A DNA stretch of 58,909 bases from Nitrospiraceae bacterium (GCA_003599795.1 QZJQ01000007.1:1-58909); one strand, 5' to 3'. Counted from the first letter of the stretch, positions 19,080-28,181 are shown. Program-made: numbers and translations. Notes: generated by a model from the letters alone, not told the origin.

Positions 19080-19859
19080 TCACATCTTTGCATTCCCAAG
19101 TGCGTCCTTGCACATGCAGTTCCTTGTATGAGGGATTCTGACAAATGTCTTTTCTAAAAGAGCCTTCACCGCTTCTGCGGATTCTGCCATTGTCCTTACA
19201 ACCTCAGTTGTGGTAAGCCTGTTGCCTGAAATACCGGCAGCAAAATTTGTGACAACACCTATCCCTGAAAAACATATCGCAAGCTCTCTTGCCAGAGACG
19301 CCTCAGGCATGCCTGTCATTCCAACCACATCAGCTCCGAGCATAGAAAACGCCTTTATTTCCGCGGCAGTTTCAAGCCTTGGGCCGTTGACACATATATA
19401 AACAGCTTTCTCTTTAAGCACAATCCCTGCGTTTTTGCCTGCCGTGAGTAATGCTGTTCGCAGTTCAGGACAGTACGGCTCTGTAAAGTCCACATGCACG
19501 ATTTCTTCTTCATCATAAAATGTTGACGCCCTGCCCTCTGTCATGTCAATAATCTGATTAAGAATGACAACATCACCCGGTTTAAGCTTGGAGTTTATTC
19601 CTCCGACCGCATTCACGGAGATAATCCTTTCAGCGCCGAGTTCTCTGAATCCCCATATATTCGCCCTGTAGTTAATCTTATGTGGTGCAATGTGATGCGG
19701 AGAGCCGTGCCTCGGAAGAAATGCGACCTCTATCCCTGATATCTCGCCAATCCTGTAAGAATCGGACGGCTCGCCGAAAGGAGTTGAGATTCTTTTCTCC
19801 TCCTTGATTACAACTCCCTCAATCTCGTAAACCCCGCTTCCGCCTATAACGCCTATCAT
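19080..19859 (-). CDS. mtnP: S-methyl-5'-thioadenosine phosphorylase
   Basis: A 259-residue purine nucleoside phosphorylase-fold enzyme. Motifs: GVIGGSGVYEIEGV, TPFGEPSDSYRIG, FLPRHGSPHHIAPHKINYRAN (His and Asn phosphate and base site) and VGMTGMPEASLARE. It cleaves methylthioadenosine to adenine and methylthioribose-1-phosphate in methionine salvage. A C-terminal cysteine pair (CMCK) is present. The annotated role is firm; a switch to inosine or adenosine specificity is possible in this family. Confidence 0.93.
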   Translation of the reverse strand: MIGVIGGSGVYEIEGVVIKEEKRISTPFGEPSDSYRIGEISGIEVAFLPRHGSPHHIAPHKINYRANIWGFRELGAERIISVNAVGGINSKLKPGDVVILNQIIDMTEGRASTFYDEEEIVHVDFTEPYCPELRTALLTAGKNAGIVLKEKAVYICVNGPRLETAAEIKAFSMLGADVVGMTGMPEASLARELAICFSGIGVVTNFAAGISGNRLTTTEVVRTMAESAEAVKALLEKTFVRIPHTRNCMCKDALGNAKM

Positions 19860-20000
19860 ATTTTCTCCTGAGACTGTTTTAAAATGTTAATGAAATTCTA
19901 ACATATAAGCGCCATGTCTATCGATAATTAAACAGTATATAGGATTCGAGAGAATTAAGGCTTTTTATATCGCGTATGTTGACTTAAAAGAGGGGGGAGA

Positions 20001-20030
20001 GGGGCTTCCGGGGGGACGGAAGCCCCTTTT
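20001..20030 (-). terminator. Hairpin terminator after ftsZ
   Basis: A perfect 10-bp GC stem (GGGGCTTCCG at 20001-20010 with CGGAAGCCCC at 20017-20026) and 6-nt loop, 13 bp past the ftsZ stop. On the minus strand an A-run precedes it; a C-rich then CTCTTTT tract follows. On the plus strand TTTT follows. It most likely ends the dcw transcript. Confidence 0.6.
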
Positions 20031-20042
20031 GGGGGGAAACAA

Positions 20043-21221
20043 CTATATTACTTTTTGAACTGTTTTCCTCATAAATGCAGGCACGTCAAGCGGATCCTCA
20101 TAAGGCATGAGCGCCGGTATGTCCTCCGAACAGCTTGGAGGCAAAGGCAATGCCGGATAATCAGGCGTGAGGCTCTTCGCAAGAATCCTGTCCGAACCTT
20201 TAAAACTAACATGCTCTTTAACAGGAGTCCATTTTTTAACCTGAGGAAGCTCTACCTTCTCTTTTCTCTCCTCAAAACCTGTTGCAATCACGGTTACCCT
20301 GACCTCATCCTCAATGTCAGGATTAATCACTGCTCCGAATATTATATTTGCCTCATTATCCGCAAGGTCATAGATAAATCCTGCGGCATCCTGAACAGAA
20401 CTCTGCGAGAGGGTGAGGCCTCCTGTGATATTTAAAATAATCCCTTTTGCGCCTTCAGTTGAAGAATCTTCAAGCAATGGGTTTGATATGGCCTTTCGTG
20501 CCGCCTCAAGCGCTCCTCCGTCTCCTCTTCCAACGCCTATGCCCATTACAGCCCTTCCTGCGCCTGCCATTACAGCCTTCACATCGGCAAAGTCAAGATT
20601 TATCAGTCCGGGAATTAATATTAAATCTGATATTCCCTGAACAGCCTGCCTGAGTACGTCATTCGCAACAGCAAATGACTTTAGCATGGGCGTGCCTTTT
20701 TCAACGACAAGCCCTATCCTGTCATTTGGAACAACGATAAGGGCGTCAACACTGTTCTGAAGTTCTTTCATCCCTATGTCTGCATTGATGGCCCTTTTTC
20801 TTCCTTCATAGAAAAACGGTTTCGTAACAATGGCAACTGTCAGAGCGCCTAATTCCCTTGCAATGTTTGCCACAACAGGAGAAGCGCCCGTGCCTGTTCC
20901 GCCGCCCATTCCCGCTGTTATAAATACCATGTCAGCGCCTCTTATAGACTCTGCAACAGCATCCCTGTCTTCAAGAGCTGCCTCACGGCCTATCTCGGGG
21001 TTTGAGCCTGCTCCGAGGCCCTTTGTAAGCTCCATGCCTATCTGCACCTTTAGAGTGGCAAGCGAAGTCTCAAGTATCTGGCTGTCGGTATTAACTGCTA
21101 TGAATTCAACTCCGTGCAGGCTGGATGCTATCATGTTATTTACGGCATTGCCGCCGGCCCCTCCCACTCCTATGACCTTGATGTTCGCTCCCTGCCCTCT
21201 CACTTCCTCCATTTCAAACAT
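20043..21221 (-). CDS. ftsZ: Cell division protein FtsZ
   Basis: A 392-residue tubulin-like GTPase that forms the Z ring. It has the tubulin signature GGGTGTG, VIGVGGAGGNAVNNMI at the N-terminus, and the T7 loop region NLDFADVK. A short disordered linker (about 320-370) leads to a C-terminal peptide DPLDVPAFMRK, the docking site for FtsA and other partners. Last gene of the dcw operon, after ftsA and a repeat-filled gap, followed by a hairpin terminator. Confidence 0.98.
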   Translation of the reverse strand: MFEMEEVRGQGANIKVIGVGGAGGNAVNNMIASSLHGVEFIAVNTDSQILETSLATLKVQIGMELTKGLGAGSNPEIGREAALEDRDAVAESIRGADMVFITAGMGGGTGTGASPVVANIARELGALTVAIVTKPFFYEGRKRAINADIGMKELQNSVDALIVVPNDRIGLVVEKGTPMLKSFAVANDVLRQAVQGISDLILIPGLINLDFADVKAVMAGAGRAVMGIGVGRGDGGALEAARKAISNPLLEDSSTEGAKGIILNITGGLTLSQSSVQDAAGFIYDLADNEANIIFGAVINPDIEDEVRVTVIATGFEERKEKVELPQVKKWTPVKEHVSFKGSDRILAKSLTPDYPALPLPPSCSEDIPALMPYEDPLDVPAFMRKTVQKVI

Positions 21222-21245
21222 GAATTCCTCCTTTTTATAATTAAT

Positions 21246-21328
21246 AGTTAGAAGTTAAAAGTTGAAAGTTGAAAATTAAAAATTCTAAAGAATTTAACTC
21301 TTAACTCATAACTCTCAACTCTTAACTT
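21246..21328. repeat. Self-inverting AGTTRAA / AACTYTT array between ftsA and ftsZ
   Basis: Left half repeats AGTTAGA, AGTTAAA, AGTTGAA, AGTTGAA. After a short centre (about 21283-21290) the right half repeats TTAACTC, TTAACTC, ATAACTC, TCAACTC, TTAACTT in the opposite sense. The halves are near reverse complements, giving a long imperfect hairpin in the ftsA-ftsZ message. It fills almost the whole 115-bp spacer. Confidence 0.85.
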
Positions 21329-21336
21329 GTTCATTT

Positions 21337-22665
21337 TCATATCCTCTGCCTGATTGATCCGCCCAAGGCGGATTTCCCTCTTAAATCATGCCCATTAACG
21401 CCGAAAAGATTTCTTACCCATTCTGTCATCCTGTCAAATATCCCGCCAAACATCTCTCCGTTAATTCCGAAAGCATTCGGAACAGTTTCGCCGTCCGTGC
21501 CGTGAAGAATAAGGCCTATGCCTGTTGAATACATCGGATTATTTACACTGCTCTGGAAGAGAGGCGAATTTAAAGCGCAGCTTGACTCTATTCCGGCAGG
21601 CATTCCGATTCTCACTGAAAGCCCCAGATTTGCCTCCATTAGCCTGTCAAGCCCTGCAAGCAGTGATGCGCCGCCTGTCAGTATAACTCCGGACAATCCG
21701 GGTTCAAGCCCGGCGCTGTTTTCTATCTCGCGTTTTATCAGTTCCGTAAGCTCCTCACACCTCGGCTGTATAATCTCTGCTATATACCGCCTCGGTATCT
21801 TTCTTACCTGTTTGTCGGCGCCTGCAACATCCATCTCCTCTGCTTCGTCAATCATACTTGTAATTGCACAGCCGTATTTTTTCTTTATCCTCTCCGCCTC
21901 CTGCACAGGGATTCTCAAGCCAATGCCTATATCATTCGTAAAATGATTGCCGCCAAGCGCAAGAACAGCTGTGTGCCTCAGGCTTCCGTCTTTATATATT
22001 GCAATGTCTGTTGTTCCTCCGCCTATATCAACGAGTGCTGTTCCGAGGTCTTTCTCGTCTTCCGTAAGCACCGCAGCCGCAGAGGCGATGGGCTCAAGCA
22101 CAATATCAATTACATCAATGCCTGCCCTTTCGCAGCACTTAAGAAGGTTCTGCACAGACGAGACAGCGCCCGTGACTATATGAACCTTAACCTCAAGCCT
22201 TACTCCGGCCATGCCAACAGGGTCTTTTATCCCATCCTGCCCGTCAAGTATGAATTCAGTGGGGATTACATGAAGAACCTCTCTGTCAAGCGGAACATAA
22301 ACCACGCTTGCAGAATCAATGGCGCGTTCAACATCCTGGTACTTTACTTCTTTCCCTTTTATGCCTACGGCCCCGTAACTTTCAAAACCCTTTATATGGC
22401 CTCCGGCAATCCCGACATAAACAGACTTTATTTCAATCCCGGCGATTGCCTCAGCGTCTTTTATTGCTTTTTTTATTGAATCAACCGTAGACTCTATATT
22501 TATAACAACGCCCTTTCTCAAGCCCGTTGAAGGAGCTGAACCTATTGCGATAATATCAGTCTTGCCGCCCCTTACCTCAGCAACAATGGCGCATATCTTT
22601 GTTGTGCCGACATCAAGCCCGACTACAATATTCCCTCTTCGTCCGAGCGGATCTTTTATTCTCAT
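21337..22665 (-). CDS. ftsA: Cell division protein FtsA
   Basis: A 442-residue actin-fold ATPase that ties FtsZ to the membrane. Motifs: VGLDVGTTKICAIV (phosphate 1), VDIGGGTTDIAIY (phosphate 2), and ILTGGASLLAGL (adenosine). The amphipathic membrane-targeting helix is probably GIFDRMTEWVRNLFG near residues 406-420. Beyond it is an unusual tail, part of which (SALGG) is encoded by a TCCGCC-TTG-GGCGGA palindrome. The start overlaps the ftsQ stop by 4 bp. Confidence 0.97.
   Translation of the reverse strand: MRIKDPLGRRGNIVVGLDVGTTKICAIVAEVRGGKTDIIAIGSAPSTGLRKGVVINIESTVDSIKKAIKDAEAIAGIEIKSVYVGIAGGHIKGFESYGAVGIKGKEVKYQDVERAIDSASVVYVPLDREVLHVIPTEFILDGQDGIKDPVGMAGVRLEVKVHIVTGAVSSVQNLLKCCERAGIDVIDIVLEPIASAAAVLTEDEKDLGTALVDIGGGTTDIAIYKDGSLRHTAVLALGGNHFTNDIGIGLRIPVQEAERIKKKYGCAITSMIDEAEEMDVAGADKQVRKIPRRYIAEIIQPRCEELTELIKREIENSAGLEPGLSGVILTGGASLLAGLDRLMEANLGLSVRIGMPAGIESSCALNSPLFQSSVNNPMYSTGIGLILHGTDGETVPNAFGINGEMFGGIFDRMTEWVRNLFGVNGHDLRGKSALGGSIRQRI
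21357..21373. repeat. Palindrome in the ftsA C-terminal codons
   Basis: ATCCGCC-CAA-GGCGGAT, 7-3-7 perfect. Read in the ftsA frame it encodes SALGG. Same core and same reading register as the two copies in uvrA. Confidence 0.9.
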
Positions 22666-23441
22666 CTTATGACCTCGTTAATAGGTTTAACTATGACCTT
22701 GTTTGCAAATCTAAGGTCAATGTAATCAACAGGAATTCCCCTCCGCATTATCTCATCTTCAAGCTCAAGCAGCCTTTGAAGCTTTTCATCATATTCCCCG
22801 TGCCCGACTTTTACGAGCATGCCGTCAACCTGCATGGAAATATCCTCCGGTTTCGCTCCATGAGGTATTATTATCTCTATGCGATCCTTCAGAGCGGTAA
22901 AACCCTTATCCTTCATGGTTCTCACAAGGCTCAGCACATCAGGAAAGACGCTGGCATTTTTGAACGGGTCTCCTGAAATTACCGGCAAAAAAGGAATGGA
23001 TTCTCCTTTTAATTCTTCAAGCATATTACCCTTATCATCCACAAAAAATGTTCGGCCGTTCATTTCAAGAAGAGCATAGGGCATGGACTCCTCAATCCTG
23101 ACCGTAAATTTATGCGGAAAATCCTTCCTGAAACTGACGGCCTTTATCCACGGTGATTTTAAAAGCCTTGCCTCAAGCTCTCCTGACGATAATCCCAAAA
23201 GGCTTTCATTCCCGTTAATTCCCATAATTGCCTTCAGCTCGCTGTCAGAGATATGTTTGTTGCCTGAAAACACGATTTCTTTTACCGGAAACATCGTCCT
23301 TCGCGCAGTATCAACGGCATATTTAGCGCCCCAGTATGCGCCTGTTATAAGCAAAACCAACGCAAATAACTTAAGCAGGCAGCGCCGTTTTTTAGCCTTT
23401 GGCGCCGCTCCCTGCTTATTTATCCTTCTGTTATTCCTCAT
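22662..23441 (-). CDS. ftsQ: Cell division protein FtsQ
   Basis: A 259-residue single-pass membrane protein. A basic cytoplasmic tail ([10 protein letters not shown]) leads to one helix ([14 protein letters not shown]), then a POTRA domain (about 53-120, [20 protein letters not shown]) and the FtsQ beta domain to the C-terminus ([16 protein letters not shown]). It links early divisome parts with FtsB/FtsL. Overlaps ddl by 4 bp and ftsA by 4 bp. Confidence 0.92.
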   Translation of the reverse strand: MRNNRRINKQGAAPKAKKRRCLLKLFALVLLITGAYWGAKYAVDTARRTMFPVKEIVFSGNKHISDSELKAIMGINGNESLLGLSSGELEARLLKSPWIKAVSFRKDFPHKFTVRIEESMPYALLEMNGRTFFVDDKGNMLEELKGESIPFLPVISGDPFKNASVFPDVLSLVRTMKDKGFTALKDRIEIIIPHGAKPEDISMQVDGMLVKVGHGEYDEKLQRLLELEDEIMRRGIPVDYIDLRFANKVIVKPINEVIR

Positions 23442-24406
23442 CTGTGCTTCCTTTGCTGCCTTTCAATTGCATGTTTAAGAATCTCCTCCGCGAGCGCGGG
23501 AAAATCAAGCCCTGCTTCCTTTGCAATCTTTGGCAGCAGGCTCGTTTCAGTCATGCCCGGTATTGTGTTGACTTCAAGCACATAAGGATTTCCGCCTTTA
23601 TCAATCCTCAAATCAACCCTTGTCGCGCCGGAACAGCCGAGCGCCCTGTTCGCAGAAAGCGCAATATCTTTTGCCTTCGTATACACTGCCTCATCTATTT
23701 GAGGAGGGAGTATATATTCAGTTAGGCCGGCTGTATACTTTGCCTCATAGCTGTAAAATTCAAGCGATGTTTTTACCTCAACGCCTCCGAGCGCTCTGTC
23801 ATTGAGAATCCCTATATGGATTTCCCTGCCCTCTATGTATTTTTCTATGATTACCTCGCTGCCGCATGAGAATCCGGCCTTGAGATCGCTTTCTATCTGT
23901 CCTTTGTCTTTCACTATGCTCACTCCGACGCTTGACCCCTCACTTACAGGCTTGACAACCCAAGGCAGAGGAAAGTTAGGAGTTAAGAGTTGCCCTCCTC
24001 GAGCGGGTTCGCCTGAGGCGAAAGAGTTGAGAGTTTCCGAGTTTTCACTGACGACTGTAAACGGCGGCACGGGAATCTTGTGATAAAGAAATATTTTCTT
24101 TGAAGCCGCCTTGTTCATTGCAACAGCCGAGGAAATAACATCAGATCCTGTATAGGGAATTCCCATAACTTCAAGAAGCCCCTGTATAGAGCCGTCTTCT
24201 CCCCATCCTCCGTGAAGAACAAGAAACGCTATGTCAATCTTCTCTTTTTTCAACGCCTCGCATATGTTGGGCCCCGCATCTATCGCAGCGGCATTATAGC
24301 CGAGTTTTTTCAGGGCCTTGAAAACCGCGCTTCCGCTTCTCAGCGAAACCTCCCTCTCGCTGGATGCGCCGCCCATTAGGACTCCTATCTTTTTAGTTGT
24401 TAACAT
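23438..24406 (-). CDS. ddl: D-alanine--D-alanine ligase
   Basis: A 322-residue ATP-grasp enzyme that makes the D-Ala-D-Ala dipeptide for peptidoglycan. Motifs: [30 protein letters not shown], and [12 protein letters not shown]. Just before [10 protein letters not shown] there is an extra segment of roughly 20-25 residues ([19 protein letters not shown] and onward) not usual in the family. It is encoded by a composite repeat (see next entry). Since it falls in the loop before the ATP-grasp core, activity may be kept. Confidence 0.95.
   Translation of the reverse strand: MLTTKKIGVLMGGASSEREVSLRSGSAVFKALKKLGYNAAAIDAGPNICEALKKEKIDIAFLVLHGGWGEDGSIQGLLEVMGIPYTGSDVISSAVAMNKAASKKIFLYHKIPVPPFTVVSENSETLNSFASGEPARGGQLLTPNFPLPWVVKPVSEGSSVGVSIVKDKGQIESDLKAGFSCGSEVIIEKYIEGREIHIGILNDRALGGVEVKTSLEFYSYEAKYTAGLTEYILPPQIDEAVYTKAKDIALSANRALGCSGATRVDLRIDKGGNPYVLEVNTIPGMTETSLLPKIAKEAGLDFPALAEEILKHAIERQQRKHR
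23974..24047. repeat. Composite in-frame insert in ddl: tandem array plus palindromes
   Basis: An AGTTAGG, AGTTAAG, AGTTG array is followed by a CTCGAGCGGG segment, a perfect TTCGCC-TGA-GGCGAA palindrome (24008-24022), then more units (AGAGTTG, AGAGTTT, CGAGTTTT). The whole stays open in the ddl frame; the palindrome encodes FASGE. Confidence 0.8.
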
Positions 24407-24410
24407 AGCA

Positions 24411-24480
24411 ACCTCTCAACAGGGTTCAAGCAATTCAACCTTTCACCCGAACCCTTGAATCCTCTAACCCTCAAACCCTT
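24411..24480. repeat. Degenerate array between murB and ddl
   Basis: Units such as AACCTCTC, AACCTTTCACCC, AACCCTTGAATCC, AACCCTC, AAACCC, with an inverted GGGTTC (24422-24427) and GAACCC. It fills the 75-bp spacer; no gene. Confidence 0.65.
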
Positions 24481-24481
24481 T

Positions 24482-25432
24482 TTATTCATCTCTCCCCACA
24501 ATCCTTATCTCCGTCTCAAGCTCTGTGCCGAAAACCTTCATTACCTTTTTTTTCACCTCATCCATAAGCTTCAAAAAATCTGACGCCTTCGCTTGGCCTT
24601 TATTGATAAAAAAATTTGCATGCACTCTGCTCACTTCAGCATCTCCAACCCGCATCCCCTTGCAGCCTGCTTCATCTATCAGCCTTCCTGCGGATGCGCC
24701 TCCGGGATTCTTAAATACGCAGCCCGCAGACATCTCTGACAGAGGCTGTGTCTCGCGTTTCTGCTTAAGAAAAGAATCTATCTTTTTTTCAACATCCTCC
24801 TTCACTTCCTTTCTCAGCCTCATGTTTGCGCTCAGGATAACAGCTCCTTCAGGCAGCATTGACGCCCTGTATTCAAGCCCGAGTTCAGAGACGCTCATCT
24901 CGTAAATCCCCTTATCAGAGTGCATTAATCTTACAGAGACAAGCGCATTCTTTATTGAATAGCCGAAGGCCCCTGCATTCCCCGCAATTGCGCCTCCGAC
25001 AGAGCCCGGTATGCCTACCAGGCCTTCAATGCCGGAGTATCCGTTTTCTCTTGAAAAACTCACAAGTTTTTGAAGCGGAGTTCCCGACTCGGCAAAAAAC
25101 AGGACCATATCCTTCTCTTCCTTTGCAATGTCATTGCGCCTGAAATTCTTCAATGAAATAACCACTCCGTATATCCCGCCGTCTTTCACAAGGATATTAG
25201 TGCCTCCGCCAACTGTCACAAAAGGTATGCGTTCTTCATTCAGCACGGTAAGAATGTTTTCCAGAGACACCGTGTCCTGCGGGCATGTGAAGACGTCTGC
25301 CTCGCCGCCTATCTGGAGATATGTATGCGCCTTCATGGGCTCCTTGAACTTCACCTCGCCATGAACTTCCAGGGAAGAAACCATCTTCTGCCACAGACGC
25401 TCATCCACTACAGTTTGCTTTTTAGTTGCCAT
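24482..25432 (-). CDS. murB: UDP-N-acetylenolpyruvoylglucosamine reductase
   Basis: A 316-residue FAD enzyme that reduces enolpyruvyl-UDP-GlcNAc to UDP-MurNAc. Visible: TYLQIGGEADVF, VTVGGGTNILVKDGG (FAD site), GIPGSVGGAIAGNAGAFG, YRASMLPEG and SAGCVFKNPGGASAGRLID (catalytic Ser region). Type II length. Overlaps the murC end by 11 bp. Confidence 0.97.
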   Translation of the reverse strand: MATKKQTVVDERLWQKMVSSLEVHGEVKFKEPMKAHTYLQIGGEADVFTCPQDTVSLENILTVLNEERIPFVTVGGGTNILVKDGGIYGVVISLKNFRRNDIAKEEKDMVLFFAESGTPLQKLVSFSRENGYSGIEGLVGIPGSVGGAIAGNAGAFGYSIKNALVSVRLMHSDKGIYEMSVSELGLEYRASMLPEGAVILSANMRLRKEVKEDVEKKIDSFLKQKRETQPLSEMSAGCVFKNPGGASAGRLIDEAGCKGMRVGDAEVSRVHANFFINKGQAKASDFLKLMDEVKKKVMKVFGTELETEIRIVGRDE

Positions 25433-26831
25433 CGCCCCAGTCCTTTATTCTCTTTAATATCTCTTCCCCGAGTTTCCAGACATCTCCTGCGCCGAGTGTG
25501 AGAAGCACGTCTCCGCTTTTCAATCTCATAAGAAGATTTTCTATTAGTTTCTCCCTGTCGGGGAAATAAGAGGCATCCTTATGCCCGGTCTTTTTGATGC
25601 GGTCAAGCAGGGCCGTGGAATCAATGCCGTTTATCGGCTTTTCACCTGCTGAATATACGTCTGTCAAACAAAGAATATCAGCTTCAGAAAAACAGGATGC
25701 AAACTCATCCATGAGGTCTTTGGTTCTCGTATATCTGTGAGGCTGGAATATAACAACCAATCTTCCCGATAATACCGGGGCCTGCTTGGTAAGAAGCCCG
25801 TCCTTCGCCGCTTTCAGAGTGGCTTTTATTTCAGTGGGATGATGCCCGTAGTCATCAAAAATTTTTATCCCCTTTTCCTCGCCTTTTAATTCAAATCTCC
25901 TCTGTATACCGCTGAATTTTTTCAGGGCCTCTTTTATTACGCCTGTATCTATCTTCAATTCCCTTGCAACAACTATTGCCGCGAGGCTGTTGAGAATATT
26001 GTGCATGCCGGGCACAGGCAGGCTGAAATTGCCGAGGTTTTCTCCCTTATACACGACATTAAAACTCATTGTCATAAACCCTTTTCTTATATCATCTGCA
26101 TAAACGTCAGCGTCAGGCGAGAGCCCGTACGTTATATATCTTCCGTGCACATAAGGCAGAAGTTTACGAAGTTCCTCATTTTCAATGCATATTATTGACA
26201 CCCCGTAAAACGGAACCTTATTTATAAACGACAGAAAAGCATCCCTTAATGAATCCATTTTTTTAAAAAAATCCATGTGTTCCCTGTCTATATTTGTCAC
26301 AACCGCAAGGGTCGGAGAAAGCCTTAGGAATGAACCGTCGCTTTCGTCAGCCTCGGCCACAAGGAAATCTCCCTGCCCCAATCTTGCATTGCTACCCGTG
26401 GCCCTGAGTTTTCCTCCGATAACAACCGTTGGGTCCAGGCCGCTGCTTGCAATCACTGTTGCAATTAAAGAAGTTGTTGTTGTTTTGCCGTGCGCTCCTG
26501 CAATTAGAATCCCGTATTTCATTCTTGCGAGTTCAGCGAGCATCTCGGCTCTCGGGATTACAGGTATTGATTTTCTCTTTGCCTCAACCACCTCGGCATT
26601 GTCATTGGAAACAGCGGAAGATATAACCACAACATGGGCGTCATCAACATTTTCCGCTCTGTGCCCGATATATACCTTTATGCCGAGACTGCCAAGCCTG
26701 TTTGTAGTATCAGACTCCTTAACATCCGAGCCTGTGACTTCATAGCCGAGATTATGAAGGACCTCTGCTATGCCGCTCATCCCTATTCCTCCGATGCCTA
26801 CAAAGTGGATTATCCTGTATTGCTCAAACAT
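25422..26831 (-). CDS. murC: UDP-N-acetylmuramate--L-alanine ligase
   Basis: A 469-residue Mur ligase adding L-Ala to UDP-MurNAc. N-terminal UDP-binding GIGGIGMSGIAEVL, ATP loop GAHGKTTTTSL, central DESDGSFL, and C-terminal DDYGHHPTEIKATL and FQPHRYTR. Normal length. First enzyme of cytoplasmic peptide assembly; follows murG after a repeat-filled gap. Confidence 0.98.
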   Translation of the reverse strand: MFEQYRIIHFVGIGGIGMSGIAEVLHNLGYEVTGSDVKESDTTNRLGSLGIKVYIGHRAENVDDAHVVVISSAVSNDNAEVVEAKRKSIPVIPRAEMLAELARMKYGILIAGAHGKTTTTSLIATVIASSGLDPTVVIGGKLRATGSNARLGQGDFLVAEADESDGSFLRLSPTLAVVTNIDREHMDFFKKMDSLRDAFLSFINKVPFYGVSIICIENEELRKLLPYVHGRYITYGLSPDADVYADDIRKGFMTMSFNVVYKGENLGNFSLPVPGMHNILNSLAAIVVARELKIDTGVIKEALKKFSGIQRRFELKGEEKGIKIFDDYGHHPTEIKATLKAAKDGLLTKQAPVLSGRLVVIFQPHRYTRTKDLMDEFASCFSEADILCLTDVYSAGEKPINGIDSTALLDRIKKTGHKDASYFPDREKLIENLLMRLKSGDVLLTLGAGDVWKLGEEILKRIKDWGDGN

Positions 26832-26846
26832 TTTCGCTCCAGCTAA

Positions 26847-26924
26847 ATTTAAAATTTAAAAGTAAAAATTCAAAGATGATGAAGTCATTAATTTTGAATT
26901 TTTCATTTTGCATTTTTATCTTTC
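26847..26924. repeat. Self-inverting AT-rich array between murC and murG
   Basis: AAATTTAAA, AATTTAAAAG, AAAAATTCAAAG on the left and TTTTGAATTTTT, CATTTTGC, ATTTTTATC on the right are approximate reverse complements around 26880. Same TTTTGAAT unit as in the dacA start region. Confidence 0.7.
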
Positions 26925-28012
26925 CTCATAAGGCTCATCGCAATATCAACTATTTTATGGGCAGCATCCGGCCTGCCGACTGATCTGCTTTGCCTTTCCA
27001 TTTCATGCCTTAACTCTTTGTTCTCATAAAGCTCTCTTATATTTTCCGCCAGGATTTCTCCTGTTAAGGCCTGGTCCAGTATCATTTTTGACGCCTTAAG
27101 TTCAAGCAGCTTCCCGGCGTTAAGCTCCTGATGACGTCCTGCTGCATAGGGATACGGGATTAAGATTGCCGGCTTGCCGACGGCTGTGAGTTCAGCGAGG
27201 GTTGTCGCTCCAGCTCTTGATATCATTATGTCTGCAACCGCGTACGCCTCTGCCATTTGGTATATAAAAGGCGCCACCGTGCCGCTGAATCCCCACTTCC
27301 TGTAGGACTCCCTTACGAGCTCATAGTCCCTGTCGCCTGTCTGGTGCAGAAATTGTATTTTGTCTTTTAGGTCCAGCATATGATTAAAGGAATCTACCAC
27401 TGCGCGGTTTATGTTCCTTGCCCCGGAACTGCCGCCAAAGACAAACAGCGTAAACTTACTCCTGTCCAGTGAAAAGATGTCATAGGCAGCGTCCCTGTTT
27501 CCGGTTAAAATGCGCGTCCTGATAGGGTTCCCTGTAAAGAATGTCTTGGCCCTCGGGAAAAACGATATGCTTTCCTGATACGTTACCCCCACGGCTCCCG
27601 CAAATTTTCCAAGCAGTTTATTGGCAAGCCCCGGCACTGAATTTTGCTCCACTATCATTGAAGGGATTGACATAATGGATGCCGTAAGCACAGGGCCCAC
27701 AGACGCATAGCCTCCAACCCCTATTACAATATCGGGAGATACTGCCTTAAGAATTCCGTAAGAGTCAACAATTGAGAACAGCATCTTCCATAACGCTTTG
27801 ACCTTCCTTAACAGAGATACGCCGACAAAGCCTTCTGCCCGCAGAAATTTTATCGGATACCCCTCACGCGGAATAATCCTGGCCTCAATCCCGTGTTCCG
27901 TGCCTATGAATATCACTTCTGTTTTTTCCTCTCTTCTTTTCAATTCCTCTGCTATGGCTACGCCCGGGAAAATGTGCCCGCCGGTGCCTCCTCCTGCGAT
28001 AATCACACGCAT
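26903..28012 (-). CDS. murG: UDP-GlcNAc:lipid I GlcNAc transferase MurG
   Basis: A 369-residue GT-B glycosyltransferase that converts lipid I to lipid II on the inner face of the membrane. Motifs: IIAGGGTGGHIFPGVAIAEEL, GVGGYASVGPVL, EQNSVPGLANKLL, FVFGGSSGARNIN, and ISRAGATTLAEL with PYPYAAGRHQ. Normal length. The short C-terminal tail (LMRKDKNAK) reaches into the adjacent repeat array. Confidence 0.97.
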   Translation of the reverse strand: MRVIIAGGGTGGHIFPGVAIAEELKRREEKTEVIFIGTEHGIEARIIPREGYPIKFLRAEGFVGVSLLRKVKALWKMLFSIVDSYGILKAVSPDIVIGVGGYASVGPVLTASIMSIPSMIVEQNSVPGLANKLLGKFAGAVGVTYQESISFFPRAKTFFTGNPIRTRILTGNRDAAYDIFSLDRSKFTLFVFGGSSGARNINRAVVDSFNHMLDLKDKIQFLHQTGDRDYELVRESYRKWGFSGTVAPFIYQMAEAYAVADIMISRAGATTLAELTAVGKPAILIPYPYAAGRHQELNAGKLLELKASKMILDQALTGEILAENIRELYENKELRHEMERQSRSVGRPDAAHKIVDIAMSLMRKDKNAK

Positions 28013-28035
28013 ACAACATCCTCTGCAACAAAGTA

Positions 28036-28181
28036 GGGTTCGAGGGTTCGCGGGTTCGAGAGAAAATCCAAGAGTCCGAGCGTCAAAGTGTCAGCGTCTT
28101 CTACACTTTGATACTCTGATACTTTGATACTGTTTTTCTTTGATTCCTTGACCCCTTGACCCCTTGACCCCTTTTGACCCT
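28036..28181. repeat. Three adjacent 8-bp arrays between murG and ftsW
   Basis: First, GGGTTCGA, GGGTTCGC, GGGTTCGA (28036-28060). Second, a self-inverting array (GCGTCAAAGTGTCAGCGTC then ACTTTGATACTCTGATAC, 28079-28131). Third, CTTGACCC three times and a variant (28145-28181). Together they fill the 168-bp spacer. An open frame happens to cross them on the minus strand, but it looks like a repeat artefact. Confidence 0.9.

Noticed and set aside
28145-28181. Possible CRISPR array
   Set aside because: Units are only 7-9 bp with no spacers; no cas genes in the window.
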